A program made the translations under genes and the position numbers. The notes beneath the pieces were generated by a model. That model saw only the letters and a list, made by a program, of their open reading frames with translations. It had not been told where the DNA came from and made no database searches. A stretch of DNA of 64,000 bases from Allobosea sp. ASV33 (GTDB lineage: Bacteria; Pseudomonadota; Alphaproteobacteria; Rhizobiales; Beijerinckiaceae): assembly GCF_016428755.1 (NCBI RefSeq), contig NZ_JAELTI010000016.1, positions 1 to 64,000 on the forward strand, read 5' to 3'. Position 1 is the stretch's first letter; each line of letters opens with the position of its first letter. Below, in pieces: positions 36,837 through 47,900 of the stretch.

Positions 36837-39458
36837 TCATTCGTCGTGCTGATTCTGGCCCTCGACGAGGATCTCGCGCTTTCCGGCGTGGTTTGCGGGC
36901 CCGACGATGCCCTCGTTCTCCATGCGCTCCATGATGGAGGCGGCGCGGTTGTAGCCGATCTGGAGGCGGCGCTGGATATAGGAGGTCGAGGCCTTCTTGT
37001 CGCGCAGCACGACCGCCACCGCCTGCTCGTAGGGATCGTCCGAGTCGGTCGAGCCCATGCCGGTCTTGTCGAAGACGGCGCCGTCCTCGTCCTCGCCCGC
37101 TTCCTCCTCCTCGGAGGTGACGGCATCGAGATATTGCGGCCGGCCTTGCGTCTTCAGATGGGCGACGACCTTCTCGACCTCGTTGTCCGAGACGAAGGGG
37201 CCGTGGACGCGGGTGATGCGCCCGCCGCCGGCCATGTAGAGCATGTCGCCCTGGCCCAGAAGCTGCTCGGCGCCCATCTCGCCCAGGATCGTGCGCGAGT
37301 CGATCTTCGAGGTCACCTGGAAGGAGATACGGGTCGGGAAATTCGCCTTGATCGTGCCAGTGATGACGTCGACCGAGGGGCGCTGCGTCGCCAGCACGAC
37401 ATGGATGCCTGCGGCGCGCGCCATCTGGGCGAGGCGCTGGATCGTGCCCTCGATCTCCTTGCCGGCGACCATCATCAGGTCGGCCATCTCGTCGACGATG
37501 ACGACGATATAGGGCAGAGGCTCGAGGTCCATGACCTCCTCCTCATAGATCGCCTCGCCCGAATGCTTGTCGAAGCCGGTCTGGACGGTCCGCGTGATGA
37601 CCTCGCCGGCCGCCTTGGCCTCGCCGACCCTGGCATTGAAGCCGTCGATGTTGCGCACCGAGAGCTTCGACATCTTCTTGTAGCGCTCCTCCATCTCGCG
37701 CACCGCCCATTTGAGGGCGACGACCGCCTTCTTGGGATCGGTGACGACGGGGGTGAGCAGATGCGGGATGCCGTCATAGACGGAGAGCTCGAGCATCTTG
37801 GGATCGACCATGATCAGGCGGCACTCCTCCGGCTTCAGCCGGTAGAGGATCGACAGGATCATCGTGTTGATCGCGACCGACTTGCCCGAGCCGGTGGTGC
37901 CCGCCACGAGCAGATGCGGCATGCGCGCCAAATCCGCGATCACCGGCTCGCCGCCGATGGTCTTGCCGAGGCAGAGCGCGAGCTTGTGCTTGGTCGATTC
38001 GAAATCCTGACTCGCCAAAAGCTCGCGCAGGAAGACGGTCTCGCGGCGGGCGTTGGGCAGTTCGATGCCGATCGCGTTCTTGCCCTGAACCACCGCCACG
38101 CGCGCCGACACCGCGCTCATCGATCGCGCGATGTCGTCGGCAAGGGAAATCACGCGGGAGGATTTCGTGCCGGGAGCCGGTTCCAGCTCGTAGAGCGTCA
38201 CGACCGGACCGGGGCGCACTTGCGAGATCTCGCCGCGCACGCCGAAATCCTCCAGCACGCCTTCGAGCAGCGTGGCGTTCTGCTCCAATGCGTCGGTCGA
38301 GACCGCGTTGGCGGCGACCTTCTTCGGCTCGGCCAGATAGGTCAGCGGCGGCAATTCGAACGTGTCGCGGTCGAGCAGGGAGGGCTGCGCCTCGCGCTGC
38401 ATGCGCTTGCCGGGCTTGGGCGCCGGGCGCGGCATGGTCACGCGCGGTGCGTTGAGATCGCGCAGATCCTGCGGCTCGTCGTCGAGATCGAAGGGCGCGT
38501 CGTCATCGTCGGACGCTCGATTCGGAGCCGAAACGGGGCGCGCGCCCGGCAGCGGCGCGGGATCGAAATCGGGCAGGCTGCGGCGGTCGGCCGGGGCCTC
38601 GCCAAATTGCGGCTCGCGGCGCACGCGGTTGCTGTCACGGGTCGGAACGACGCCGGTATCGACCGCAGGCTCCGGCGGCTGCGGCAGGCGGCGCAGGATC
38701 GCGGCACGTAGCGCCATCGCGCCATGGGCGAGCCAGCCGATCAGGATGACCGCGATGCCGGGCTCGTCGTCGCGGCGCTCGTCGCCATCGGACCAGCTAT
38801 CCTCGGCCTCGTAATTGTCGAGCGCCGGGTCCTCGTCGGTGACGAAGCCGAAGCCGGCGGCAGCGGTGACGGCGAGAATGGCGATGCCGGCATAGAGGAA
38901 GCCGACGAGACTGCCGACCGCACTGCCGGCGATGCCCGCGATATTACGGGTGCCGAAGAGCAGGCCGTCGCCGATCACGCCGCCCATGCCGGTGGGCAGG
39001 GGCCAGCGTGGCGTCGCGGGCAGGGCGCTGGCGACGGCGGCGGTCGCGGCGACGCCGACGACCCAGAGGCCGAGCTTGAGGGCGCCGCGATCGAAAATAT
39101 GGAAGCGGACGAGCCTGAGCGCCCAGATCACCGGCGGGAACAGCAGGGCGATGACGCCGATGCCGATGAGCTGCATCAGGAGATCGGCGACCATGGCGCC
39201 GGGCCGGCCGAGCCAGTTGCGGACGGCGCCGCTGGTGGCGTTGTTGAGGCTGGGATCGTCGACCGACCAGCTCGCGAGCGCGACCGAGATCGCGACCATC
39301 AGGGCGAGAACGCCGAGGCCGGTGAGTTCCGACGCGCGGCGCGACAGGAACTCGCGCACCGGGTCGGGCAGGCGGTCCATGAGCGATTGGGAGCGGCGGA
39401 TCGTGCGCATGCGGTTTCGGGTCTTGTCCGGACTTTCGGGCCGCACCATTCCGGCCAT
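36837..39458 (-). CDS. ftsK: DNA translocase FtsK
   Basis: An 873-residue septal DNA pump for chromosome dimer resolution and segregation. Four transmembrane segments occupy ~45-200. A ~200-residue Pro/Arg/Asp linker follows, then the alpha-beta motor with Walker A GTTGSGKS (~518-525) and Walker [11 protein letters not shown] (~651-660), and a C-terminal gamma winged helix ([31 protein letters not shown]) that reads KOPS. ATG at 39458 is used; 39449 or 39410 are possible. Confidence 0.97.
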   Translation of the reverse strand: MAGMVRPESPDKTRNRMRTIRRSQSLMDRLPDPVREFLSRRASELTGLGVLALMVAISVALASWSVDDPSLNNATSGAVRNWLGRPGAMVADLLMQLIGIGVIALLFPPVIWALRLVRFHIFDRGALKLGLWVVGVAATAAVASALPATPRWPLPTGMGGVIGDGLLFGTRNIAGIAGSAVGSLVGFLYAGIAILAVTAAAGFGFVTDEDPALDNYEAEDSWSDGDERRDDEPGIAVILIGWLAHGAMALRAAILRRLPQPPEPAVDTGVVPTRDSNRVRREPQFGEAPADRRSLPDFDPAPLPGARPVSAPNRASDDDDAPFDLDDEPQDLRDLNAPRVTMPRPAPKPGKRMQREAQPSLLDRDTFELPPLTYLAEPKKVAANAVSTDALEQNATLLEGVLEDFGVRGEISQVRPGPVVTLYELEPAPGTKSSRVISLADDIARSMSAVSARVAVVQGKNAIGIELPNARRETVFLRELLASQDFESTKHKLALCLGKTIGGEPVIADLARMPHLLVAGTTGSGKSVAINTMILSILYRLKPEECRLIMVDPKMLELSVYDGIPHLLTPVVTDPKKAVVALKWAVREMEERYKKMSKLSVRNIDGFNARVGEAKAAGEVITRTVQTGFDKHSGEAIYEEEVMDLEPLPYIVVIVDEMADLMMVAGKEIEGTIQRLAQMARAAGIHVVLATQRPSVDVITGTIKANFPTRISFQVTSKIDSRTILGEMGAEQLLGQGDMLYMAGGGRITRVHGPFVSDNEVEKVVAHLKTQGRPQYLDAVTSEEEEAGEDEDGAVFDKTGMGSTDSDDPYEQAVAVVLRDKKASTSYIQRRLQIGYNRAASIMERMENEGIVGPANHAGKREILVEGQNQHDE

Positions 39459-39557
39459 CCGCAGAAGGTTAGGAAGCCGAGGTTAAGACCCGCTTAACCT
39501 TGCCGGGCGGCGCTTCGTCATTCTCCATTTCCAGCCCGAGCAAGATGGGCCGGGGCC

Positions 39558-39589
39558 ATAAAAAAGGCCCCGGCGGAGCTGCCGGGGCC
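39558..39589 (-). terminator. Intrinsic terminator of amt (minus strand)
   Basis: A perfect 9-bp stem (39566-39574 with 39581-39589) with the loop GGAGCT is followed on the minus strand by a T-run (the A-run at 39558-39565 on the plus strand). It lies 28 bp past the amt stop. Confidence 0.9.
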
Positions 39590-39616
39590 GAGTTGCCGCT
39601 GGGAGCGGCGGGAGGA

Positions 39617-41092
39617 TCAGCTATGGTAGGCGCGCTCGCCGTGCTCGGCGATGTCGAGGCCTTCGCGTTCCTGATCGGTGGTGACGCGCAGGCCGACGAT
39701 CAGGTCGACGATCTTGTAGAGGATCGCCGAACCGACACCGCTGAACACGATGGTGAACAGCACCGCCTTGACCTGGGACATCACCGCGGGACCGAACTCA
39801 TAGGCGCCGACTGCGAGTTCGCCGGGCTTGCTGGAATAGTCGGGGATGCCGGCGCCGCCGAGCGTGGTGTTGACGAGGATGCCGGTCGCGATCGCGCCGA
39901 TGATGCCGCCGACGCAGTGGATGCCGAAGACATCGAGCGAATCGTCGTAGCCGAGCGCGTTCTTCACCGTCGTGCAGAAGACGAAGCAGACGGCGCCCGC
40001 AACGAGGCCGAGCACGATCGAGCCCATCGGGCCGGCGAAGCCGGCGGCCGGGGTGACGGCAACGAGGCCGGCGACGGCGCCCGAGACCATGCCGAGCATC
40101 GAAGGCTTGCCCTTGACCGCCCATTCGACGAAGAGCCAGGCCAGCGCCGCCGCCGCGGTCGCGACGAAGGTGTTGAGCATGGCGAGCCCGGCGGTGCCGT
40201 TGGCCTCGAGGTTGGAGCCGGCATTGAAGCCGAACCAGCCGACCCAGAGGAGGGCTGCGCCGATCAGCGTCATCGTCAGCGAGTGCGGCGCCATCAGTTC
40301 CTTGCCGAAGCCGACGCGCTTGCCGATCAGGATACAGCCGACGAGGCCGGCGATGCCTGCGTTGATATGGACGACCGTGCCGCCGGCGAAGTCGAGCGCG
40401 CCCCATTTGAAGAGCATGCCGGCATCGGCATTGACGGCGTCGAGCGCGGCCTGAGCGGCGGCCTTGCCATCCGCGCCGGCCTCGGCGAGCGCCTTGGCAG
40501 CATTGCCGACGGCGTCAGGACCGCCCCAGTACCAGACCATGTGGGCCATCGGGAAATAGATGAAGGTGACCCAGAGCACGGTGAAGAGCAGCAGGGCCGA
40601 GAACTTCATCCGCTCAGCGAAGGCGCCGACGATTAGTGCCGGCGTGATGCAGGCGAAGGTCATCTGGAAGCAGACATAGACGAATTCGGGGATATAGACG
40701 CCGTTCGAGAAGGTGCCGGCGACCGTGGTGGCGTCGACGCCCCTGAGGAAGGCCTTGGAGAAACCGCCGACGAAGTCGTTCAGGCCGCCGCCATTGGTGA
40801 AGGCGAGCGAGTAGCCATAGGCGACCCAGAGGATGCAGACCATGCTGACGATGGCGAAGACCTGGGTCAGCACCGAAAGCATGTTCTTGGTGCGAACAAG
40901 GCCGCCATAGAACAGCGCGAGGCCGGGCACTGTCATGAGCAGGACGAGGATCGTCGAGCTCATCATGAAGGCAACGTCGCCCTTGTTGGGGACGGGCGGT
41001 GTGGCGGGGGCCTGGGCCAGCGCGACGCCAGCCGTGAGTGTCGCTAGCGCGAGACCCGTCAACCCGGCCCGCAGGGAAGTCCTGAAATTCAT
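39617..41092 (-). CDS. amtB: Ammonium transporter (Amt/AmtB)
   Basis: A 491-residue trimeric ammonium channel. Residues ~1-25 look like a signal peptide (LTGLALATLTAGVALAQA); eleven hydrophobic segments follow, with the Amt signature GGTVVHINAGIAGLVGCI (the first pore His region) and FGIHCVGGIIGAIATGIL (the second His). The ATG at 41092 has AGGAG; a longer open frame in front is only the shadow of glnK. The glnK gene is 26 bp upstream, and GlnK is expected to gate this channel. Confidence 0.97.
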   Translation of the reverse strand: MNFRTSLRAGLTGLALATLTAGVALAQAPATPPVPNKGDVAFMMSSTILVLLMTVPGLALFYGGLVRTKNMLSVLTQVFAIVSMVCILWVAYGYSLAFTNGGGLNDFVGGFSKAFLRGVDATTVAGTFSNGVYIPEFVYVCFQMTFACITPALIVGAFAERMKFSALLLFTVLWVTFIYFPMAHMVWYWGGPDAVGNAAKALAEAGADGKAAAQAALDAVNADAGMLFKWGALDFAGGTVVHINAGIAGLVGCILIGKRVGFGKELMAPHSLTMTLIGAALLWVGWFGFNAGSNLEANGTAGLAMLNTFVATAAAALAWLFVEWAVKGKPSMLGMVSGAVAGLVAVTPAAGFAGPMGSIVLGLVAGAVCFVFCTTVKNALGYDDSLDVFGIHCVGGIIGAIATGILVNTTLGGAGIPDYSSKPGELAVGAYEFGPAVMSQVKAVLFTIVFSGVGSAILYKIVDLIVGLRVTTDQEREGLDIAEHGERAYHS

Positions 41093-41118
41093 CGTCGAAA
41101 ACTCCTGAAGGGTCGGGC

Positions 41119-41490
<372 letters not shown>

Positions 41491-41555
41491 TCAGCCCCGG
41501 CGATCTCGTTGCACCTCTCGCGCCTGCGGGACCGCAGTTGCGTCGCAACATGCAA

Positions 41556-41571
41556 TTCAAGGGACGTGCCA
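41556..41571 (-). promoter_or_regulatory. Sigma54-like promoter upstream of glnK-amtB
   Basis: On the minus strand the sequence reads TGGCAC-GTCCC-TTGAA, close to the -24/-12 consensus TGGCAC-N5-TTGCA, with correct 5-bp spacing. The conserved C of the -12 GC is replaced by A. It ends about 100 bp before the glnK start. RpoN/NtrC control is typical for glnK-amtB; no NtrC site was resolved. Confidence 0.45.
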
Positions 41572-41696
41572 ACGCATTCCGGGCACGGCAAAGCCGCATC
41601 CGGAGGCCGAATCAGCGAGCATGAAGAGAAAAAGGCGGCAAGTTTGCCTAATAATCAGGCAGGTGGTCGGTTTCTACGCAGCTGCCCGAAATCCGG

Positions 41697-42563
41697 TCAG
41701 CCGAGATCGGGCCGGGGCCGAACGAGTCCTTCCTGCGCCACCGAGGCGACCAGATGGCCTTCCCGGTTGAAGACCAGGCCCCGCGAAAAGCCGCGCGCGC
41801 CGGAGGTCGACGGGCTGTCCTGCGAGTAGAGCAGCCAGTCGTCGGCGCGAAACGGCCGGTGGAACCACAGGGCGTGGTCGAGGCTCGCAGCCTGGATCTT
41901 CCGATTGAAGACCGAGGTGCCATGGGCGATCAGGCTGGAATCGAGCAGGAGCAGGTCGGAGGCGTAAGCGAGGACGCTCTGGTGGAAGGCAGGCTCGTCG
42001 GGCAGGGGCTCGACGGCCCGGATCCAGACATTGAACTTCGGCTCCAGGCTGCCGCCGCCGCGATAGCGCTCGAGCTCGACGGGGCGAATCTCGATCGGTC
42101 GCTTGCGTTGGTAAAAGGTTTGCAGCGGGTTGTGCTCCGGCGCGCTGAACAGCTTCACCATTTCCTCGCGATCCGGCAGCTCCTCCGGCATCGGCACCTT
42201 CGGCATTGGCATCTGGTGCTCGTAGCCGGGCTCCTCGACATGGAAGGAGGCGGACATGGCGAAGATCGCCTCGCCCTTCTGGATGGCCAGGACGCGGCGC
42301 GTGGTGAAGGAGCGGCCGTCGCGCAGCCGGTCGACCTCGTAGACGATCGGCACCTCTGGGTCGCCGGCCAGCAGGAAATAGGCATGCAGCGAATGCGGCT
42401 GCCGGCCCTCGACCGTCTTGCAGGCGGCATAGAGCGATTGCGCGATCACCTGCCCGCCGAAGACGCGTGGCCAGCTCGATTTCGGGCTGCGACCGCGGAA
42501 CAGGTTGCGCTCGAGCGGCTCGAGGTCGAGGATCGCCGTCAGGGAGGCGCTGATCTGGGACAT
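41697..42563 (-). CDS. tesB: Acyl-CoA thioesterase II
   Basis: A 288-residue double hot-dog-fold thioesterase that hydrolyses medium- and long-chain acyl-CoAs. The first hot dog covers ~1-120 (LFRGRSPKSSWPRVFGGQVIAQSL and HSLHAYFLLAGDP), the second ~170-288 with LLLLDSSLIAHGTSVF and the catalytic region ASLDHALWFHRPF, with Asp in the SLDHA motif. The ATG at 42563 fits TesB N-termini. It is divergent from the Ubi-type hydroxylase. Confidence 0.93.
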   Translation of the reverse strand: MSQISASLTAILDLEPLERNLFRGRSPKSSWPRVFGGQVIAQSLYAACKTVEGRQPHSLHAYFLLAGDPEVPIVYEVDRLRDGRSFTTRRVLAIQKGEAIFAMSASFHVEEPGYEHQMPMPKVPMPEELPDREEMVKLFSAPEHNPLQTFYQRKRPIEIRPVELERYRGGGSLEPKFNVWIRAVEPLPDEPAFHQSVLAYASDLLLLDSSLIAHGTSVFNRKIQAASLDHALWFHRPFRADDWLLYSQDSPSTSGARGFSRGLVFNREGHLVASVAQEGLVRPRPDLG

Positions 42564-42685
42564 GGTCGGCGGTATCGCGGTCAGGTTGACGGAGCGGCCG
42601 GCGGCCCGCACAGGAACACCGGTTTCGCCTGGCATCAGCACCGAGGCATCCCGTGGCGTCAAGTCGACGCGGAGAGAAGGACGAG

Positions 42686-43933
42686 ATGGCTATCGAAGAG
42701 AGGCCCGCCATGCGGATCGTCATCGCCGGCGGCGGCATTGCCGGGCTGGCATTGGCGCTCGCGCTGAAGCAGGGTTTGGGCGCGGATTTTGCGGTCATCC
42801 TGGCCGATCCGGCGCTGTCGGCCGCGCCGCGCGCCGACAACCGGGCTTATGCCGTCGCGGCCGGCGGCCGGGCGATGCTGAAGACGCTCGGCATCTGGGA
42901 TGTGATCGCGCATACCGCCCAGCCGATGCTGGAGATGATCGTCTCCGACAGCCGCACCGAGGATGCGGTCCGCCCGGTCTTCCTGACCTTCGACGGCGAG
43001 GTCGAGCCCGGGGAGCCCTTCGCCCATATGGTCGAAAATGCGGCCCTGATGGCGGCGCTGAAGGCGGCCTGCGAGGCTGCCGGCGTCGAACTGCGGCGTG
43101 CCGGCGTGCGGCGTTTCACGGCCGAGGATGCATCGATCGCGCTGGTTTTCGGCGATGGAACGCGCTGCGAGGCGACTCTGCTGGTCGCGGCCGATGGCGC
43201 GCGCTCGAAACTGCGCGAGCAGGCGGGTATCGGCTGGGTCGGCTGGGATTACGGCCAATCGGGTATCGTTGCGACGATCGGGCATGAGAGGCCTCATGAC
43301 GGGCGCGCGGTCGAGCATTTCCTGCCGTCGGGGCCGTTCGCGATCCTGCCGCTGGCCGATGGCGGGGCGCTCGGACACCGCTCCTCGATCGTCTGGACGG
43401 AGCGGACGGAGAATGTCGAACCGCTGCTCTCGCTCGATACGGCCGACATGCTGGCCGAAATCGAGCGGCGCTTCGGGCTCGAACTCGGCGAGATCGCGCT
43501 CGAAAGCGCAGTCGGCGCGCATCCCCTCGGCTTCGGGGTTGCGCGCCGCTTCGTCGGCGAGCGGCTGGCCCTGCTGGGCGATGCCGCCCATCTGATCCAC
43601 CCCATCGCCGGGCAGGGGCTGAATCTCGGCCTGAAGGACGTCGCGGCGCTGGCCGAGGCGATCGTCGATGCGGCGCGGCTCGGCCTCGATCCCGGCTCGG
43701 CCGATGTTCTGGAGGATTATGAAAAGGCGCGGCGCTTCGACACCGTGGCGATGGGCGCTGTAACCGATGGGCTCAATCGCCTTTTTTCGAACGATGCGAC
43801 ACCACTCAGGCTGGCACGCGATCTCGGGCTCGGCATCGTCGATCGTTTGCCGGGGCTGAAGCGCTTCTTCATCCGCGAGGCCGCTGGTGTCGCCGGTGCG
43901 CCGCCGCGGCTGCTGCGGGGCGAGGCGCTTTAA
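42686..43933 (+). CDS. FAD-dependent UbiH/UbiF/VisC-family hydroxylase, 415 aa
   Basis: A ubiquinone-biosynthesis-type aromatic monooxygenase. The dinucleotide-binding loop AGGGIAGLALALALK starts at ~14, the DG motif VAADGARSKLREQ at ~175, and the GD motif LALLGDAAHLIHPIAGQGLNLGLKD at ~298 (FAD ribityl contact). This is the layout of hydroxylases acting on ring carbons; which position is hydroxylated cannot be told. The ATG at 42686 is supported by GAAGG upstream. Convergent with parE. Confidence 0.9.
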   Translation: MAIEERPAMRIVIAGGGIAGLALALALKQGLGADFAVILADPALSAAPRADNRAYAVAAGGRAMLKTLGIWDVIAHTAQPMLEMIVSDSRTEDAVRPVFLTFDGEVEPGEPFAHMVENAALMAALKAACEAAGVELRRAGVRRFTAEDASIALVFGDGTRCEATLLVAADGARSKLREQAGIGWVGWDYGQSGIVATIGHERPHDGRAVEHFLPSGPFAILPLADGGALGHRSSIVWTERTENVEPLLSLDTADMLAEIERRFGLELGEIALESAVGAHPLGFGVARRFVGERLALLGDAAHLIHPIAGQGLNLGLKDVAALAEAIVDAARLGLDPGSADVLEDYEKARRFDTVAMGAVTDGLNRLFSNDATPLRLARDLGLGIVDRLPGLKRFFIREAAGVAGAPPRLLRGEAL

Positions 43934-43942
43934 GAGCCGCGC

Positions 43943-44248
43943 TTACGCGGGCCAATCCTCTTCGCGCCAGTCTCGCGCCGTATGGATGACGCGCAGGATC
44001 GCTACGACCTCACGCTCGCCTTGGGATGCGATGGTATAGGCGAGGATATAAGGCAGGCCGGGAACCAGCTTCTCGTAAGTGCCACTCACGCGGCCGGGCC
44101 GCCCGGTCGCGAACTCGCCGAGCATATTGCCAGCCTGCTCAATGGCATCGACGGTTCGTTCGGCGGCGTCCGGATTGTCTTGGGCGATGTATCTGAGGAT
44201 CGCAAAATAGTCGCGTCTGGCGTTATCCGACCAGATGACCCGCTTCAT
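43943..44248 (-). CDS. parE: ParE-family toxin, 101 aa
   Basis: A type II toxin of the RelE/ParE fold: VIWSDNARRDYFAILRYIAQDNPDAAERTVDAIEQA forms the helical hairpin, and RPGRVSGTYEKLVPGLPYILAYTI and VVAILRVIHTARDW form the sheet with the C-terminal Arg. ParE toxins attack DNA gyrase in characterised cases. It overlaps parD by four bases and depends on the antitoxin for control. Confidence 0.9.
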   Translation of the reverse strand: MKRVIWSDNARRDYFAILRYIAQDNPDAAERTVDAIEQAGNMLGEFATGRPGRVSGTYEKLVPGLPYILAYTIASQGEREVVAILRVIHTARDWREEDWPA

Positions 44249-44514
44249 TTCCGGTCGGCTCGTTCGCGACGCACCTCCGCGATGATCCGGCGAGCCTCCG
44301 CCATGGCTTCGTCATGCGGAACGACCCGCCCGGCCTCGACATCGGCAAGGCCGCGCTTGATCCCCTCGATGATCTCAAGCTCACGGTCGACATAAGCGGA
44401 AACCGCTTCGCCAGCGAGGAAGGACTTGCTGCGCCGGGTGCCGGCCGCGATGCGTTCGAGCTTGCGCTTGGTTTCGGCAGAAACCCGGATTGTCATGGTT
44501 TCCGTCGCAGCCAT
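44245..44514 (-). CDS. parD: ParD-family antitoxin, ribbon-helix-helix type, 89 aa
   Basis: A CopG-type antitoxin. The N-terminal ATETMTIRVSAETKRKLERIA is the ribbon-helix-helix DNA-binding region, and the C-terminal acidic half (IKRGLADVEAGRVVPHDEAMAEARRI) wraps the toxin. The ATG at 44514 has AAGGA 8 bases upstream. It precedes parE and lies behind a 26-bp palindrome, so it should autorepress the operon. Confidence 0.9.
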   Translation of the reverse strand: MAATETMTIRVSAETKRKLERIAAGTRRSKSFLAGEAVSAYVDRELEIIEGIKRGLADVEAGRVVPHDEAMAEARRIIAEVRRERADRK

Positions 44515-44527
44515 GTTCTCGATCCTT

Positions 44528-44553
44528 GTGTTGGGATGTGTACATCCTAACAC
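44528..44553. promoter_or_regulatory. parDE operator: 26-bp imperfect palindrome
   Basis: GTGTT and GGATGT arms are mirrored by ACATCC and AACAC around a GT centre, with two mismatched pairs. It ends 14 bp before the parD start, a position typical of autorepression by the RHH antitoxin. Confidence 0.75.
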
Positions 44554-44578
44554 GGAGGCGCGTGGGGCCCAAACGGGC

Positions 44579-44776
44579 TCAATCTTCGAGCTGACGCGCC
44601 TCTTCCGGCAGCATGATCGGGATGCCGTCGCGGATCGGGTAGGCCAGTTTGGCGGCGCGGCTGATCAGTTCCTGCTTCGCGGCGTCGTATTCCAGCGTCG
44701 CCTTGGTCAGCGGGCAGACCAGGATTTCGAGCAGCTTGGGGTCGATGCGGGTGGTCGTGTCGGCTTCGCCGGTCAT
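44579..44776 (-). CDS. Trm112-family protein, 65 aa
   Basis: A small zinc-finger-like protein (UPF0434/Trm112) of the kind that activates methyltransferases in eukaryotes and archaea and is near-universal in bacteria. [47 protein letters not shown] is the whole signature, with CP but only one of the Cys pair visible, so it may not bind zinc. It lies downstream of the glutamate dehydrogenase gene. Partner unknown. Confidence 0.88.
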   Translation of the reverse strand: MTGEADTTTRIDPKLLEILVCPLTKATLEYDAAKQELISRAAKLAYPIRDGIPIMLPEEARQLED

Positions 44777-44833
44777 CGGTCTTTCCGTTCAAGGGTGCAC
44801 AAGCGGGTGCCGGTTTGCGTATGGAAACGCCGC

Positions 44834-44930
44834 CGTCATTTCGGACAAGCCGCGATAGCGGCGCCGATCCGGAATCCATCCCAGGGCTTAAGCGCTCTAA
44901 GACGGATCCCGGGTCAAGCCCGGGATGACG
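44834..44930. repeat. Dispersed intergenic palindromic repeat, copy 6 (mixed arms)
   Basis: The left arm belongs to the CGTCATTTCGGACAAGC type, the right arm to the GGGTCAAGCCCGGGATGACG type seen at 601 and 1448. It lies after the end of the glutamate dehydrogenase gene. Confidence 0.7.
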
Positions 44931-44960
44931 GCGCGTTTGGTCGTCAAAACACCATGCCTT

Positions 44961-47900
44961 CTAATGCTTGCGCGGCAGGTCGGCCAGCATGCCGGCGGCG
45001 ACCATCAGTTTCGGCAGGGTGAGGCCGGAACTTGCGATCGCGTTGACGGTGGTGCGGGTGCGTTCCGCATCCTCGCCGCGCTCGGCTAGCCAGCTCTCCA
45101 GCGTGCCCTGCCCCTTGGCCGAGGCGGAGACCTCTTGCGTCAGGTTGGACTGGGCGTCGTCGAGGGTCTCGATCGCCCGCTCGCGGGCCAGGCGCTCGTA
45201 ATCGTCCGTCGCCGGCACCGCCGCTGCCGCCGCCTTCAGGCTCGACAGGCCGAACAGCGCGTCGATGCCGAAATGGATGCGGGCGACCTCGCCGATCTCG
45301 CGCTTGCTGCGCTCGGCGATGTCGACGATGTCGGTCGCCTCGGCGAGTGCCGGCAGGCTGGCGATGCGCGTGGCCAGCGCCTCCGGCACGCCTTCCGAGG
45401 TGAGCACGGCGATGCGCGCGAGCCGTGCCTGCGAGGCGGCCTCGGGCAGCAGGCTGCCGAGATGTTCGGACAGTTCCTTCACGCCCTTGGCATAGCGCGC
45501 GATGGTCTGCTCGATCGTGCCGGGCTTGGCGACGCCGCGCCGCAGGAACCAGCCCATGCGGTTGGTGACGAGCTCCTGCGCTGCCCCGTAAAGGCCGAGC
45601 TGGGTCTTGCCGGGGATCTTGGCATCGAGCGCGTCGATCTCGCCGTTGAGGGCGATGAGATCGAAGGAATCGCGGGCGATCGCGTAGGCGGCGGCGATGG
45701 CCGGTGCGTCCGAGCGGGTCAGCGCCGCCAGCACCGGCACGAGGGCCGGGCCGCCGCGGTTGACGATGGCGTTGGCGAGCTGGGTCGCGACGATCTCGCG
45801 GCGCAGCTTGTGGCTGGCGATCGCGTCCGGATAGGCCTCGCGCAGCGCCTTCGGGAAGTAGCGGACGAGTTCGCTGGCGAGATAGGGGTCATCCGGCACC
45901 GAGGATTCGAGCAGCGCGTCGTGCAGCGAGAGCTTGGCATAGGCCAGGAGCACGGCGAGCTCCGGCCGGGTCAGGCCTTCGCTGCGCTTCTCGCGCTCGG
46001 CGATCTGGGCATCGCTCGGCAGGTACTCGACCGAGCGATCGAGTTTCCCGTCCTGCTCCAGCGTCTGCATCAGGAAGCGCAGGCCGGGCGTTGCGGCCGA
46101 GCCTTGCGCCTCGGTCAGCGAGAGCGCCAGCGTCTGCAGGTAGTTGTTGCGCAGGACGAGATCGCCGACCTCGTCGGTCATCGCCGCCAGCAATTCGTTA
46201 CGCTTGTCTTCCTTCAGGCGGCCGTCCTTCACCGGGCCGGCGAGCGCGATCTTGATGTTGACCTCGACGTCTGAGGTGTTGACGCCGGCGGAGTTGTCGA
46301 TCGCGTCGGTGTTGAGCTTGACGCCCTTGCGCGCCGCCTCGATGCGGCCGCGCTGGGTGACGCCAAGATTGGCGCCCTCGCCGATGACCCGCGTCCGGAG
46401 ATCGTTGCCGGTGATGCGGATCGCGTCATTGGCGCGGTCGCCGACCTGCGCATCGGTCTCGTCGGAGGCGCGGATATAGGTGCCGATGCCGCCGAACCAG
46501 AGCAGGTCGACGCGCGCCTTCAGGATCGCCGTCATCAGCTCCGGCGGCGAGACCTCCTTCTTGTCCAGGTCGAGCAGCGCGCGGACCTCGGGAGAGAGCG
46601 GGATGCTCTTGGCCTGGCGCGAGAAGATGCCGCCGCCCCTGGAGATCAGGCTCTTGTCGTAATCCTGCCAGGAGGAGCGCGGGAGGGCGAAGAGGCGCTG
46701 GCGTTCGGCCTGGGACTTCGCCATGTCCGGATCGGGGTCGAGGAAGATGTCGCGGTGGTCGAAGGCCGCGACCAGCTTGATCGCCGGCGAGAGCAGCATG
46801 CCGTTGCCGAAGACGTCGCCCGACATGTCGCCGACGCCGGCGACGGTGAACGGCGTGGTCTGGATGTCGATATCGACCTCGCGGAAATGGCGCTTCACCG
46901 CTTCCCAGGCGCCCCGCGCCGTGATGCCCATGCCCTTGTGGTCGTAGCCTTGAGAGCCGCCGGAGGCGAAGGCGTCGCCCAGCCAGTGATGCTTCTCCAG
47001 CGAGATCGCGTTGGCGGTGTCGGAGAAGGTCGCGGTGCCCTTGTCGGCGGCGACGACGAGATAGGGGTCGTCGCCGTCATGACGCACCGTGTCCGGCGGC
47101 GGCACGATGGTCTCGCCGTCGAGATTGTCGGTGAGCTCGAGCAGGTTGCGGATGAAGATGCGGTAGCTCTCGGTGCCCTCGGCCAGCCAGGCGGCGCGGT
47201 CGGAGGCCGGCGGGAGCTGCTTCGGAAAGAAGCCGCCCTTGGCGCCGACCGGCACGATCACGGCGTTCTTGACCTGCTGCGCCTTGACGAGGCCCAGCAC
47301 CTCGGTGCGGAAATCCTGCGGCCGGTCGGACCAGCGCAGGCCGCCGCGCGCGACCTTGCCGAAGCGCATATGGATGCCCTCGACGCGCGGCGAATAGACG
47401 AAGATCTCGTAGAGCGGGCGCGGCAGCGGCAGGCCGTCGACTTTGGCGCAGTCGAACTTGAAGGTGATGGTCTGGCGCGGCTGGCCGTCGGGACCGATCT
47501 GGAAGAAGTTCGTGCGCAGGGCGGCATCGACCAGATTGACGAGGCGGCGCAGGATGCGGTCGTCGTCGAGGCTGGTGACGGCGTCGAGCGCTTCCTCAAT
47601 CTCGGCATGCTTCTGGGCCATGCGCTGCTCGCGCTCGCCCGCCGGAACGCGCGGATCGAACTTGGCGGCGAAATAGGCGACGAGCCCCGCTGCGATGCCG
47701 GCATGGCGGGTCAGGGCGTCGGCGATATAGCCCTGCGCATAGGGCGCGCCGGCCTGCCTGAGATAACGGCCGAAGGCGCGCAGCAGAGCCGCCTCGCGCC
47801 AGGCGAGGCCGGCGACCAGCACGAGCTGGTCGAAGCGGTCGGATTCCGCGAGGCCACGGAACTGCGCCATCAGCGCCGCCTCGATGGTCGGATCGAGATG

